This document shows positions 7,538 through 15,809 of a stretch of 36,243 bases of DNA, one piece after another. The notes under the pieces were generated by a model, which was not told the origin of the DNA, searched no databases, and worked only from the letters and a program-made list of their open reading frames with translations. Position numbers and translations under genes: made by a program. The DNA is from Hyphomonadaceae bacterium (GTDB taxonomy: Bacteria; Pseudomonadota; Alphaproteobacteria; Caulobacterales; Hyphomonadaceae), in NCBI GenBank assembly GCA_947478925.1, contig CANJXY010000016.1, positions 1 through 36,243 of the forward strand. Reading direction: 5' to 3'. Each line of letters starts with the position of its first letter. Positions within the stretch are counted from its first letter, which is position 1.

Positions 7538-8650
7538 TCAGTAGTAGTTCTGGATCGAGGCGCCGTCATAATCGCGCAGATCGTCGAAGCGGCCGGCCTT
7601 CACTTTTGACGCCCATTCCGGATCCTGCAGCAGGGCGCGGCCCACGGCTACGAGGTCGAACTCGCCACGGTCGAGACGCTCGAGCGTTTCATCGAGCTTG
7701 CCGGCAGCCGAGCCTTCGCCGCGGAAGGATGCGGTGAACTCCGATGACAGGCCGACAGACCCGACGCTGATGGTGGGGATGCCGGTGAGCTTCTTGATCC
7801 AGCCCGCGAGGTTGAGGCCGTTCGGGCCGTCGATCTCAGGGAATTCGGGTTCGAGGATGCGGCGCTGCGAGCAGTGAATGGCGTCGACGCCGGCGTCGAC
7901 CAGAACCCGCGCCCAGGCCTCAAGATCTTTCGGGTTGGTCGCGAGCTTGGCGTTGTAGTCGACCGACTTCCACTGCGAGATGCGGATGATCATCGGCAGG
8001 TCGCCGATAGCGTCGCGGCAGCGGCGGATCGCTTCGGCTGCAAACTCGGAACGCTGGACCAGCGAGGTGCCGCCGAAGCGGTCGGTGCGCTGGTTGGTGA
8101 CGGCCCAGAAGAACTCGTCGATCAGGTAGGCGTGCGCGCCGTGCAGTTCGATCACGTCAAAGCCAAGACGCTTGGCGTCGGCGGCAGCGTCGGCATAGGC
8201 CTGCGCCATGTCGATGACTTCAGCTTCGGTCGGTTCATCGGCGATCTTCTTGCCGGTGAGCGTGATACCTGATGGGCCGTCGGACGGTGCATCCGGGAAG
8301 TGGCCGGTGCCGGGCTTGCGGCTCATGCCCTGGTGCCAGATCTGCGGACCCATTTTTCCACCGGCGGCGTGGACGGCGTCGATCACCTTCTTCCAGCCAT
8401 CGAGCGCCTTGTTACCCCAGAAAAGCGGGATCGCGGCGTCGTTCGAGGCGCCCTTGCGGCGGGTGAGCGTGCCTTCAGATAGAATAAGGCCGACATCGGC
8501 GGCGGCGCGGCGCTGATAATAGGCAACGTTTTCGTCGGTGGGATAAGCGTCCGGGGAGCGCGAGCGCGTCATCGGAGCCATGACGATGCGGTTCTTGAGT
8601 TCCACCCCGCGCAGGGTGAACGGGCGAAAGAGTGGCGAAACGTCGGTCAT
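7538..8650 (-). CDS. Old Yellow Enzyme family NADH:flavin oxidoreductase
   Basis: This is a 370-residue FMN-dependent alkene reductase of the OYE/NemA/xenobiotic reductase type, cytoplasmic. It uses NAD(P)H to reduce activated C=C bonds or nitro and nitrate-ester compounds. Visible hallmarks are KNRIVMAPMTRSR near residue 19, which binds flavin, and the His pair H170/H173 with Tyr175 in IELHGAHAYLIDEFF, the substrate anchor and proton donor. RTDRFGG follows, and a late VAVGRALLQDPEW holds the FMN phosphate. Length is normal. The start at 8650 (MTDVSPLFRPF) fits the family and is preferred to an upstream in-frame ATG at 8680. The physiological substrate cannot be read from the sequence. Confidence 0.93.
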   Translation of the reverse strand: MTDVSPLFRPFTLRGVELKNRIVMAPMTRSRSPDAYPTDENVAYYQRRAAADVGLILSEGTLTRRKGASNDAAIPLFWGNKALDGWKKVIDAVHAAGGKMGPQIWHQGMSRKPGTGHFPDAPSDGPSGITLTGKKIADEPTEAEVIDMAQAYADAAADAKRLGFDVIELHGAHAYLIDEFFWAVTNQRTDRFGGTSLVQRSEFAAEAIRRCRDAIGDLPMIIRISQWKSVDYNAKLATNPKDLEAWARVLVDAGVDAIHCSQRRILEPEFPEIDGPNGLNLAGWIKKLTGIPTISVGSVGLSSEFTASFRGEGSAAGKLDETLERLDRGEFDLVAVGRALLQDPEWASKVKAGRFDDLRDYDGASIQNYY

Positions 8651-8716
8651 GCAATAGGCTCCGTGAGCGGTTGCTCGCATGTCGGATGGCTGGAGCCGTT
8701 CGTCAATGCAGTTCGG

Positions 8717-9385
8717 CTAAGCAGTCGCTTGCGGCGTACTGGCGCGGCTACCGTCGAGGAAGACGGCCACGACAGTCAGGACGAGGTAGATTGCAAGCGC
8801 ATTTGGGCCGAAGCTGTGCAGGTTATCGGACACTTCGGCCGGCATCAGGGCGGCGATGATTTGCACCGCGACCAGCAGGGAGAGGAAGGCGGCGGCTGGC
8901 CAGGCGTTGAGCCCCGCTCGTATGCGCTGGGCCGCCCAGAACATGCCGGCGACACCGAGAAGGCCGATCTCCACCGCCTGCTCCACCACCGGTAGGTTCC
9001 ACAGGGAAAGGCCCACCTTCGGTCCATCGGGATAGAGAAGGAGGTCGGGGCGGTGGACGAGAAGGTCGGCCAGCCAGTGTGAAAAAACGACGAGACCGAT
9101 CACGACAGCGACGCGCATCGGCAGCCGGAGCAGCGCTTTTGCCAGTAGCCCAGCAATCACCGACCAGGCAAGTGCGGCGGGGAGCGAGTGCGTCCACGGC
9201 ATATGTTCGAGGACAAGCGGGCTGCCTGGCAACGAGGGATCGGAGCTACCCCGCTCGACACCTCCGATGATAAGTGCGGACCATCCGATGTCGACGAGCT
9301 GTGCGCCGGCGACGAGCGTCCACATTGGTGCGCGGGGTTCAGCGGCCTTTGCCGCAAGGGCCGCAGCGTAGTGTCCAGCAAACAT
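8717..9385 (-). CDS. Polytopic membrane protein with His motifs
   Basis: The product is 222 residues with about six hydrophobic segments. Conserved-looking polar positions are clustered: GH near the N-terminus, HMPWTHSLPAALAW in the middle, and SHWLADLLVHRPDLLLYPDG. This His/Asp arrangement recalls the YdjM / DUF457 type of membrane-bound, putatively metal-dependent hydrolases, but the match is by motif feel only. It may equally be an unrelated alphaproteobacterial membrane protein. It sits downstream of the 41-codon membrane peptide gene on the same strand and upstream of the OYE gene, with about 65 bp between each. Confidence 0.7.
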   Translation of the reverse strand: MFAGHYAAALAAKAAEPRAPMWTLVAGAQLVDIGWSALIIGGVERGSSDPSLPGSPLVLEHMPWTHSLPAALAWSVIAGLLAKALLRLPMRVAVVIGLVVFSHWLADLLVHRPDLLLYPDGPKVGLSLWNLPVVEQAVEIGLLGVAGMFWAAQRIRAGLNAWPAAAFLSLLVAVQIIAALMPAEVSDNLHSFGPNALAIYLVLTVVAVFLDGSRASTPQATA

Positions 9386-9447
9386 GAGCGTCTCCCCGCT
9401 GCGCGCACGATAGGCCCGACAGCGGGTTCAGCAAGTCGCAAAGCGAT

Positions 9448-9573
9448 CTAATGAGCCGCTGGCGCGAACAGCATCACGACCAGCGGCGCGGTCAAGATAA
9501 TGACCGCCATCAGGATAGTCCGCTTGTCGGTATGTTGAGAACGCGCATCATGTCGGACCGCGTGGGCCCGCAT
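9448..9573 (-). CDS. 41-residue single-TM small protein
   Basis: The frame starts MRAHAVRHDARSQHTDKR and continues into one hydrophobic helix (about residues 19-37, beginning TILMAVIILTAPLVVML), ending APAAH. A basic cytoplasmic head with one membrane helix is a common small-protein layout. Codons prefer G/C at third position like the neighbours. No strong ribosome-binding site precedes the ATG at 9573, so translation is not assured. It lies upstream of the polytopic membrane protein gene on the same strand and could be co-expressed with it. Function unknown. Confidence 0.5.
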   Translation of the reverse strand: MRAHAVRHDARSQHTDKRTILMAVIILTAPLVVMLFAPAAH

Positions 9574-9638
9574 GACTGCTTACATTCGATGGCAGCAAGA
9601 CGTGCGAGCATCCAATGCCGATGATGAGGGAGGATGGG

Positions 9639-10100
9639 ATGGCGCAATTACCGTTGGTGGGCGGGTGCATGTGCGGTTTGCTGCGCTATGAAGTGGGAAC
9701 CGCGCCGTTGATGATCTATAACTGCCACTGCACGAACTGCCAGAAGATTGGCGGTGCGGCTTTCAATACGTCCATGATCGTCACAGAAGCGTCGCTGCGC
9801 TTCACGCAGGGCGAGCCGGCGCTCGTGGAATGGGTAGCGGATAGCGGGTCGACGCGGTGCGGCCTGTTCTGCGGCGCGTGCGGCAGTCGGATCGTGAACG
9901 GGGGCAAGCCATCCACCGGCGTGTTCAGCCTGCGCGCCGGGACGCTCGATGACACAAGCTGGGTGCAGCCCGTCGGCGACACCTACACGCGCAGCGCGCA
10001 GCCATGGGTGCACTTCGTCGATGGCGGCCTTCAGGCCGAAACACTGCCGCCGGACTTTTCTCCTTTCGTCGCGGCGTTCAGGGCGCAGGGGCGGTTCTAG
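9639..10100 (+). CDS. GFA (CENP-V/GFA) family zinc protein
   Basis: This is a 153-residue member of the glutathione-dependent formaldehyde-activating (GFA) fold. Such proteins bind zinc through cysteines, and most members are of unknown substrate. The zinc-site pattern is complete: C10-x-C12 (GGCMCG), C29/C31/C34 (NCHCTNC), and C74 with C78/C81 (FCGAC). A Gly-Ser-Arg follows the last pair, as is usual. I chose the ATG at 9639 because AGGGAGG lies just upstream; the in-frame ATG at 9615 lacks one. It converges with the DUF4169 gene, the two stop codons overlapping in CTAG at 10097-10100. No formaldehyde-oxidation gene is adjacent, so that specific role is not supported. Confidence 0.9.
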   Translation: MAQLPLVGGCMCGLLRYEVGTAPLMIYNCHCTNCQKIGGAAFNTSMIVTEASLRFTQGEPALVEWVADSGSTRCGLFCGACGSRIVNGGKPSTGVFSLRAGTLDDTSWVQPVGDTYTRSAQPWVHFVDGGLQAETLPPDFSPFVAAFRAQGRF

Positions 10101-10288
10101 CTCTCGTCCTCGTTGCGATCACGCTTAGCGCCGTCGAGCTTGCGGACTGTGGCGGCCTTCTCGATCTCGCTGCGCTGCTTCTCGCCCTTGGTGCGGCCGA
10201 ACATCAGGCGCTGGGCGGCGGAGTCCGCTTCCTTTTGCTCGCGCGCCTTGCGCTTGCGACGGTCCTTCAGGTTGATGATGTCAGCCAT
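10097..10288 (-). CDS. DUF4169 family protein
   Basis: The product is a 63-residue, highly charged protein beginning MADIINLKDRRKRKAREQKE, with a second motif FGRTKGEKQRSEIEKA and an end resembling LDGAKRD. These are the hallmarks of the small alphaproteobacterial DUF4169 family, whose function is not known. It should be almost entirely helical and nucleic-acid or protein binding in character. The ATG at 10288 corresponds to the conserved family start; the longer frame from 10342 adds 18 unconserved residues. It shares its stop region with the convergent GFA gene. Confidence 0.88.
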   Translation of the reverse strand: MADIINLKDRRKRKAREQKEADSAAQRLMFGRTKGEKQRSEIEKAATVRKLDGAKRDRNEDES

Positions 10289-10367
10289 CGGAAGCGCCCC
10301 TGCCTCTTGCGTACTATCATCTTGCCAGCGTTGACGCGGCAATCAACCCGCTCAATGCATCGAAGGG

Positions 10368-11429
10368 TTAACGGCTGCGGCCTGTTGGAACAACGCGACC
10401 GGCAACGGCGCGAATCCATTCGGCTGTTGGCTTTTCGAAGAAGCGCATCGATGCGATCGAGGCGATTGCCGTGGCGCCCAGGACGATGGCCATTAGGATC
10501 AGTTCGGCAGCGATACTTGTCCCGAGGAACGTAAGGACGACCTGTGACGCGATCACGATAATGATCGGGTGCAGCAGATAAGCGGAATAGCTGGCGTCGC
10601 CGAGCCGCGTGGGGACGGTCTCCGGGGCGCGAGCGCGGTAGAGGTCCTGCGCGGAAGCGGCGAAGACGAGAAGGCAGGCGGGCAGTCCGTAACGCAGGAT
10701 AGACGGCTGACCCAGGGGGATGATGGCCGGAAGGGTGGCAAAGCCCGCAAGGCCCGCGAGCGCGAACGGCCAGACGGAGTTTGCGCGCACCCACGCGATA
10801 ACGGCCGGATGGCGCAGGGCGTGAGCCAGGACGCAACCGGCGGCGAATTCGAACAGGATCGGGTTAGAATAGAAATTTGCGATAAGACTTTGATCCGGTA
10901 GATTTGTGACCGCGAGATTGGCAGCAAGCCAGACAAGAGAGATCAAAGCGACGACGCCCGGTAGACGATAGCCGCGGCGAAGCATCAGCGAGATTGCGAA
11001 CATCGCGTAGAACATCATCTCGTAGTTCAGCGTCCAGCCGACGCCAAGGATGGGATAGGCCTGCCCGCTTGCATCGGCGTGCGGCACGAAGAACAGGCTG
11101 GCGAGAATGGCATCCGGCGTCAGCGCGGCTTGCGAAAACAGCCATGGCCGGATGGCCGCCAGCGCGATGACGACGCATGTGGCGAGCCAGTAGAGTGGGA
11201 CGATGCGCGCGATGCGCTTGGTCACGAACCAGGTTGAGGTTTCGTCGTCGCGCGTGGTGTGCACCATGACGAAGCCGGAGATAACGAAGAACAGGTCGAC
11301 GCCACCGGACGGCAGGTCGAGATAGGAGCGGCCAAGCGGGTCGGCCGGATGCAGGAAGCGGATCAGACAGTGGTAGGCGACGACCGCGTAGGCAGCGAGG
11401 GCGCGCAGGTTCTGGATGTTATTCAGCAC
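10368..11429 (-). CDS. Acyltransferase-3 family membrane protein
   Basis: The product is 353 residues with about ten membrane helices. Members move acyl groups, often acetyl or succinyl, onto surface sugars or lipids (OafA/WecH-type). The signature N-terminus LRALAAYAVVAYHCLIRF carries the family His (H20), and GGVDLFFVISGFVM is the second diagnostic motif, followed by basic residues before TM3. No extra SGNH domain is attached. The start is GTG at 11429, supported by AGGGAA about eight bases upstream. No glycan gene lies beside it, so the acceptor is unknown. Confidence 0.9.
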   Translation of the reverse strand: MLNNIQNLRALAAYAVVAYHCLIRFLHPADPLGRSYLDLPSGGVDLFFVISGFVMVHTTRDDETSTWFVTKRIARIVPLYWLATCVVIALAAIRPWLFSQAALTPDAILASLFFVPHADASGQAYPILGVGWTLNYEMMFYAMFAISLMLRRGYRLPGVVALISLVWLAANLAVTNLPDQSLIANFYSNPILFEFAAGCVLAHALRHPAVIAWVRANSVWPFALAGLAGFATLPAIIPLGQPSILRYGLPACLLVFAASAQDLYRARAPETVPTRLGDASYSAYLLHPIIIVIASQVVLTFLGTSIAAELILMAIVLGATAIASIASMRFFEKPTAEWIRAVAGRVVPTGRSR

Positions 11430-11526
11430 GCCGATGGATTCCCTAGCTCAGGCCGCGGACCAGCGGCCATGAACCAACGCAAGGCGATGCAGGAACGCTG
11501 CCATGCGCAGAAGCGTCGTGCGAGTG

Positions 11527-12423
11527 TTAATGCGCTGCGGCTGGCGCGTGCTGCACCGCTGCTTCTTCGGTCTTGGGGATCATCGAAAAGGCGTGTGCGG
11601 CGCGGAAGTCGCCCAGCTCGAAGGTGATCTGCTTCGGTGTCTGTTCTTTCGCGCGGGCGGCGGGATTGAGGTTAACCTGCACGGCTTCGCGCGGATCGAG
11701 CTGTTCGAGGCCGTCGATTGCCGAAGCGTTGAACGTGAAGAGCCAGATCAGGTTTCCGACCTCATCTTTGGCGGACATGACCTTGCCGGCCCATTCGACG
11801 CGCGACACAGAGCGCGGCGCAGCGGCAAGCTTGGCGCTGGCGCCAGAGAGTGAACCGAGCCAGGGCTCGGGTAGCTTTTCTGGGTCGCGAAACATCAGTT
11901 GCGCCGAGGCGGGCGTCACGCCAGCAGCCGGCATGGCGACGACGAGGCGCGTCCGGTCGGGCTGGCCCGGCACGCGGCGCAGGCCGAATATAAGTCCGCT
12001 GGTTTTGTCGGTCTGGCTGACGGCCCAGTGATCGAACTCGGAGCGCGAGGCGCCCCAGGTGGAATGGGTGGCGGGATATTCGAGGTAGGTGATTTTGGTG
12101 AACTGGCGATAGCTGTTGCGGACCGTAGCGGAGACTGACACGACTTCCGGATGACCACAGCCGAGGGACTTGGCGTGTTCGGAGACCTGCACACGGAGAC
12201 GATTCATCTCGGCGGGGTTGGTCTTCGCGCGGAGCAGCTCGCCTTCGGCCTGATAAAGGCCGGACCGGAGGGCGAGGCGCTCGCCTTCGGAGAACAAATG
12301 ACAGGTTTCGTCTGCCGCGCTGATGGCGACGCGTTCCAGCCAGGTGCGGCGCACCGCGGCGGGATCCGCAAAGGCGGGTGCGGCCGCGAGCAGGAGTGTC
12401 GAAGCGAGGAGACGAGCGAACAT
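11527..12423 (-). CDS. Exported protein, unknown function
   Basis: The product is 298 residues with a clean signal peptide (MFARLLASTLLLAAAPAFA, cleavage expected after A-F-A near residue 19). The mature part starts with a helical region containing two cysteines (DETCHLF and LGCGHPE, a likely disulfide) and goes on to a beta-rich middle. A C-terminal tail is rich in Ala and His. I do not recognise the family. It is followed by the acyltransferase gene (about 100 bp away) and preceded, 34 bp upstream, by the short single-TM gene at 12458-12613 on the same strand. These two may form a small operon. Confidence 0.78.
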   Translation of the reverse strand: MFARLLASTLLLAAAPAFADPAAVRRTWLERVAISAADETCHLFSEGERLALRSGLYQAEGELLRAKTNPAEMNRLRVQVSEHAKSLGCGHPEVVSVSATVRNSYRQFTKITYLEYPATHSTWGASRSEFDHWAVSQTDKTSGLIFGLRRVPGQPDRTRLVVAMPAAGVTPASAQLMFRDPEKLPEPWLGSLSGASAKLAAAPRSVSRVEWAGKVMSAKDEVGNLIWLFTFNASAIDGLEQLDPREAVQVNLNPAARAKEQTPKQITFELGDFRAAHAFSMIPKTEEAAVQHAPAAAH

Positions 12424-12457
12424 CGGCCAACGCTAGGGCGAGCCGATTTAGGATATG

Positions 12458-12613
12458 TTACGGGCGCTGCGCGGCCTCCTCGCGGAGCTCTTTGGCAACT
12501 GAAATCAGACCGCAGATGAGCAGGCCGACGATGATGGCGAGCACATAAACGCCGATGCGCTCGGCCTCCGGTGTCGGCTGGTTGACGATGAAACTGGCAG
12601 TCTCGAGCGTCAT
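12458..12613 (-). CDS. 51-residue single-TM small protein
   Basis: The frame MTLETASFIVNQPTPEAERI leads into one helix (about residues 21-40, GVYVLAIIVGLLICGLISVA) and a charged tail KELREEAAQRP. The acidic N-terminus and basic tail suggest N-out/C-in topology. It sits 34 bp upstream of the exported-protein gene on the same strand and diverges from the DUF1491 gene over 81 bp. No strong ribosome-binding site is visible. The longer frame from 12781 would overlap the DUF1491 gene and is unlikely. Function unknown. Confidence 0.65.
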   Translation of the reverse strand: MTLETASFIVNQPTPEAERIGVYVLAIIVGLLICGLISVAKELREEAAQRP

Positions 12614-12694
12614 GCTTGCCCAACATGTTAACGCGGTTCTTCCAAAAATCGTGCAAAGCGGGCGCCAGCCGGCGGATTTGTGGTAAATGGCCTG

Positions 12695-13027
12695 ATGGCT
12701 CGCGAGATTCCTGCCCACCTCTGGGTTTCGGCCCTGTTGCGCCGCGCCTCCCTCGCGGGCGCGTTCGCAACGATTGTCCATCGCGGGGACGAGGAACGGG
12801 GCGATGTCCTGGTGAAGGTCACGCGGGCACGGGGCGAGGCGCGGCTCTATGCCCCCGCGTTCAACCCGGAAGGGCCGACCGAGTTCGAGCGGTTGGCGGC
12901 GGAAGACGAACCTGGGGCCGACGCGCTGATCGCCAAGCGGCTAAAGAGCGATCGCGACCTCTGGGTCGTGGAGATCGAGGACCGCGACGGGCGGCACTTT
13001 CTGACGGAGAAGGTGCGCAAGCCTTAG
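12695..13027 (+). CDS. DUF1491 family protein
   Basis: This is a 110-residue soluble protein of the alphaproteobacterial DUF1491 family, function unknown. The family start is obvious (IPAHLWVSALLRRASLAGAF), followed by a beta-rich core with DVLVKVTRARGEARLYAPAF and the C-terminal signature DRDLWVVEIEDRDGRHFLTE. The ATG at 12695 fits the family start better than the in-frame GTG at 12680. It converges with the lipoprotein gene at 13034, leaving only 6 bp between the two stop codons. Confidence 0.9.
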   Translation: MAREIPAHLWVSALLRRASLAGAFATIVHRGDEERGDVLVKVTRARGEARLYAPAFNPEGPTEFERLAAEDEPGADALIAKRLKSDRDLWVVEIEDRDGRHFLTEKVRKP

Positions 13028-13033
13028 CCTTGC

Positions 13034-14350
13034 TCAGCGTTCCAGCGACGCATTAGGCGCGGCGGCCGGGACCTCAGCGGCGCGGCGAGATTTCACATAG
13101 ACGAGGCTGCAGCGATTGTTTGGATCGGCGTGGATGCGCACTGGCTGGCTGCCCAACGTGGCGCCACTGGAATCCTTGAACACGGCCTCGGTCGGAAAGG
13201 TGTCGGGCGGTAGCGTCGTGTAGTCGATGTGGGCCGGCAGGTTGTCCCAATAGCGCGTGTCGGCCTCCGGTGCGGTCGACTCTGCGACCAGCAGCGCGCC
13301 GACGCCGAGGATCGCAAGACCCGCAGCCCACGCCAAAGCCTCGTCAGAGTCGTCATCACCCTCGTCGCTGTCTTTGTGATGGTGACGGCGGTTGTGGTCG
13401 TAATCGTCGTCGTCCGGCGCGTTCCAAGACGCGACGTCGAGCGCGACATCGGCAAGTTGCAGGGAGACGGCGCCCACGATTGTCGCGCCATCCTTGAACT
13501 CAGCCTTACCGGCAAGGATCTTATCGACCTGCCGTCCGCCGCGCGTGGTGGCTTGCCAGTAGAGGTCTTCGCCGAAGTTTGCACGGTAGGGCACGCCGCG
13601 TGCCATGAAGGTGACGCTGGCCTCGGGCACCGGGTCAGGCGCAATGTAGGCGAGCGATTCGCCATAATCGCCCTCGCCGACCTTCTTCGGTGAGAGGCCC
13701 ATGTCCGCGATGGCGAGCGTGCGGTCGCCCGAGGCAGGGACGAAGATGCCGGCGCGCGATTGCGTGGCGCGGCTGTAGAAGTCGCGTGCGAGAGCGGTGT
13801 TACCTTCGCATTGCGAGGCCCAACCAGAGAGCACGTCGAGCACAGCGAAGTCTGACTGGTAGCGCTGGTCTTCGGCGAAAGCGTCCTGCAGCTGGCCGCC
13901 CTGGAAGACGGCGCGGGCGTTACCGTAGTCGCCTTGAGCGAGATAGATCAGGCCGCGATAGTAGAAGGCCATCGCGCGTTCATAGGCCTCGCCCTTGAAC
14001 TCCTTCGAGCGTTCAGGCGTAAAATTCGAGCGCGCCTTTTTGGCTCTCGGATTGTCGGCGTAGATCGTCTCGATATGGTTGAGCGCGTCGTCGAACGAGG
14101 CGGCGGCGATGGCGTAGTCACCCGCTTCAAAAGCGGCAAGGCCCGCGCGTTCCTGATTGAGTACGCGGTTGCGCTGGCCGCCTATGAGAACCGACGCGTA
14201 GAGGTGATGCGTGCCATCCGGCTTGTCGGCCAGCCACGCATCCATCTTGCCGGGAGCGACATGAACCGTGTCGTCAAGTGTTCCGCAGGCGGCAAGCCCG
14301 ACGGCTGCCGCTGCGGTCAGTAGACCAAGCCGGAAGCGCGGCTGCGCCAT
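13034..14350 (-). CDS. TPR-containing lipoprotein (COG3014-like), downstream of lpoB-like gene
   Basis: The product is 438 residues. A lipobox (GLAAC, Cys22) indicates anchoring to the outer or inner membrane. TPR-like helices follow (AAFEAGDYAIAAASFDDAL near 70-90 and YYRGLIYLAQGDYGNARAVF near 130-149). Then come a beta-rich region, a strongly Asp/His-rich segment (about 313-337) and a hydrophobic stretch (about 338-356). In other bacteria COG3014-type TPR lipoproteins are found next to LpoB-type lipoproteins, as here, where the lpoB-like gene ends 18 bp upstream. A role in envelope assembly is inferred, not shown. The Asp/His segment could bind divalent metal. Confidence 0.8.
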   Translation of the reverse strand: MAQPRFRLGLLTAAAAVGLAACGTLDDTVHVAPGKMDAWLADKPDGTHHLYASVLIGGQRNRVLNQERAGLAAFEAGDYAIAAASFDDALNHIETIYADNPRAKKARSNFTPERSKEFKGEAYERAMAFYYRGLIYLAQGDYGNARAVFQGGQLQDAFAEDQRYQSDFAVLDVLSGWASQCEGNTALARDFYSRATQSRAGIFVPASGDRTLAIADMGLSPKKVGEGDYGESLAYIAPDPVPEASVTFMARGVPYRANFGEDLYWQATTRGGRQVDKILAGKAEFKDGATIVGAVSLQLADVALDVASWNAPDDDDYDHNRRHHHKDSDEGDDDSDEALAWAAGLAILGVGALLVAESTAPEADTRYWDNLPAHIDYTTLPPDTFPTEAVFKDSSGATLGSQPVRIHADPNNRCSLVYVKSRRAAEVPAAAPNASLER

Positions 14351-14368
14351 TGCGCGTCCCCGCCCAAG

Positions 14369-14998
14369 CTATCTGTAGATGACGTCGTCAGCGCCGGCGC
14401 GCGCGACCTGATACATGCCGGTCCAGACGATCTCGCTGGTTTCGACGTTCACCATCTCGAACGTCACCTGATTATACCGCTGGATCAGGCCCTGGCTCGG
14501 CTGGATCTGCTCGGTCGACGTAAGGCGGCCACGCAGACGATAGTCGACGCCAAGCTGGGCCTTGGCCTGTGCCAGCGTTCCGGCATCGGTGACGCCGTTG
14601 CGTTTCATGTCGCGCTCATCGGCGACCATGTCGAAGGATTCGCGCGAGACAAAGCGCATGCGGCCGCCAGCGGCGCGTTGCAGGTTCACACGCAGATTGT
14701 CGACAATGATGTTGGTGTTGATGCGCTGGGCGCTCTCATTCCGGAAGTATTCCGCATCGAGAATAATCCGCGGTGGCGCTGGCTGGCCCGCGATCGACGG
14801 GTCGACCAGCATGTCGTGCATCATGCGGTCGGCCATCACCACAATGTCCTGGCCTTCGATCCCGACGCCCTGAACCGGGCCGGGCTGGCTGGGGTCGAGG
14901 GTCACGGTCTGCATGCCCGATGCGTAGGGCGCCGGTTCGGAGGCGCAGGCCGTTGCGAGCGCCGCCAGACCAATACAGGCGATGAGTTTAGGTGACAT
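14369..14998 (-). CDS. LpoB-family lipoprotein (PBP activator-like)
   Basis: The product is 209 residues. LpoB of gammaproteobacteria is an outer-membrane lipoprotein that activates PBP1b; alphaproteobacterial relatives are uncharacterised. The signal peptide ends in LATACASEP (lipobox TAC). The core holds the LpoB-type order: a helix VVMADRMMHDMLVDP, a strand PPRIILDAEYFRNES, a helix NIIVDNLRVNLQ, then RFVSRES, an AQAKAQLGVDYRLRGRL turn and the ending NVETSEIVWTGMYQV. The ATG at 14998 is the lipoprotein start; the 15049 start adds unrelated residues. It appears to be the first gene of an operon with the TPR lipoprotein. A class A PBP is encoded at 26360-28300. Confidence 0.82.
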   Translation of the reverse strand: MSPKLIACIGLAALATACASEPAPYASGMQTVTLDPSQPGPVQGVGIEGQDIVVMADRMMHDMLVDPSIAGQPAPPRIILDAEYFRNESAQRINTNIIVDNLRVNLQRAAGGRMRFVSRESFDMVADERDMKRNGVTDAGTLAQAKAQLGVDYRLRGRLTSTEQIQPSQGLIQRYNQVTFEMVNVETSEIVWTGMYQVARAGADDVIYR

Positions 14999-15104
14999 GT
15001 TGTGTGTCCCGTGAGCGAATAGTCCCGGATCAAGGAGGCGTCTTTCCACCTGAACGGCCCCTGAACGGGAGGGACCAGGTCTCGATTTTCAGTAGATTGT
15101 CCGG

Positions 15105-15710
15105 TCAGGCGCCGGGCGGCGGCGCGGTGGCGGAAAGGCTGGGCCGGGCGCTTATGGAGGAAAGCCAGGCGCGCAGAGTGGGTGCTTCGGCGTCCCAGGC
15201 GAGATCGCCGAGCCGGAAGTCGACATAGGCCAATGCGCAGGCAAGCGAAATGTCGCCGATATCGGGCTGCTCGCGCGTGGGGATGAGGGTACTGAAATGG
15301 GCGACCGAGCGGCGGATGGCGGATGTCCAGCGCATGAGCCATTCCGGGGAGCGTTGCTGGTCCGGGCGCTTGCGTTCCATCACGATGGCGAAAGCCGCGT
15401 CCATTATGCCGTCTGCCAACGCTTCGCGGGTCAAGGCATCGATACGGGCGGCGGGGTTGGTGGGGAACAGGCGCGGGGTGTCAGACAGGCTGTCGAGCCA
15501 GGCGCAGATTACTGGGCTATCGACGATGCACTGCCCATTGTCGAGCACTAGCGCCGGCACTTTGCCCAACGGGTTGGCGGCCTGCAGCTCCGGCGGGTTC
15601 GACAGGGGTGAGGTGGTGACAATCTCCAGTCGCCCCTCAATCCCCTTCTCGATCGCCAGTGCGCGACATTTGCGAGCATAGGGGGAGGTGGGCGAGTAGA
15701 AGAGTTTCAT
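15105..15710 (-). CDS. Glutathione S-transferase family protein
   Basis: This is a 201-residue cytosolic GST fold. The thioredoxin-like N-terminal half begins MKLFYSPTSPYARKCRALAI, resembling the bacterial Ser/Cys-type active-site loop. The cis-proline motif is in NPLGKVPALVLDNGQ, and VDSPVICAWLDSL holds the Asp-Ser pair that binds the glutathione gamma-glutamyl group. The helical C-terminal half includes DIGDISLACALAYVDFRLGD. All expected positions are present. The start at 15710 matches the family; the frame extends 53 unconserved residues further upstream. It diverges from prfC across 99 bp. Substrate unknown. Confidence 0.92.
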   Translation of the reverse strand: MKLFYSPTSPYARKCRALAIEKGIEGRLEIVTTSPLSNPPELQAANPLGKVPALVLDNGQCIVDSPVICAWLDSLSDTPRLFPTNPAARIDALTREALADGIMDAAFAIVMERKRPDQQRSPEWLMRWTSAIRRSVAHFSTLIPTREQPDIGDISLACALAYVDFRLGDLAWDAEAPTLRAWLSSISARPSLSATAPPPGA

Positions 15711-15809
15711 AGGGCGATTTCCTGCGGAAGTGGGGGGATTTATAGCGCGGTTCCCTGCGCCCGCCACCCGGTGTGGACCTTTCCAGCGCACCTCTGTAAT
15801 AGCCCGCCC

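Noticed and set aside
8697-8714. Shared 14-base string CGTCAATGCAGTTC here and near 30438
   Set aside because: A single short match without symmetric context; most likely coincidence.
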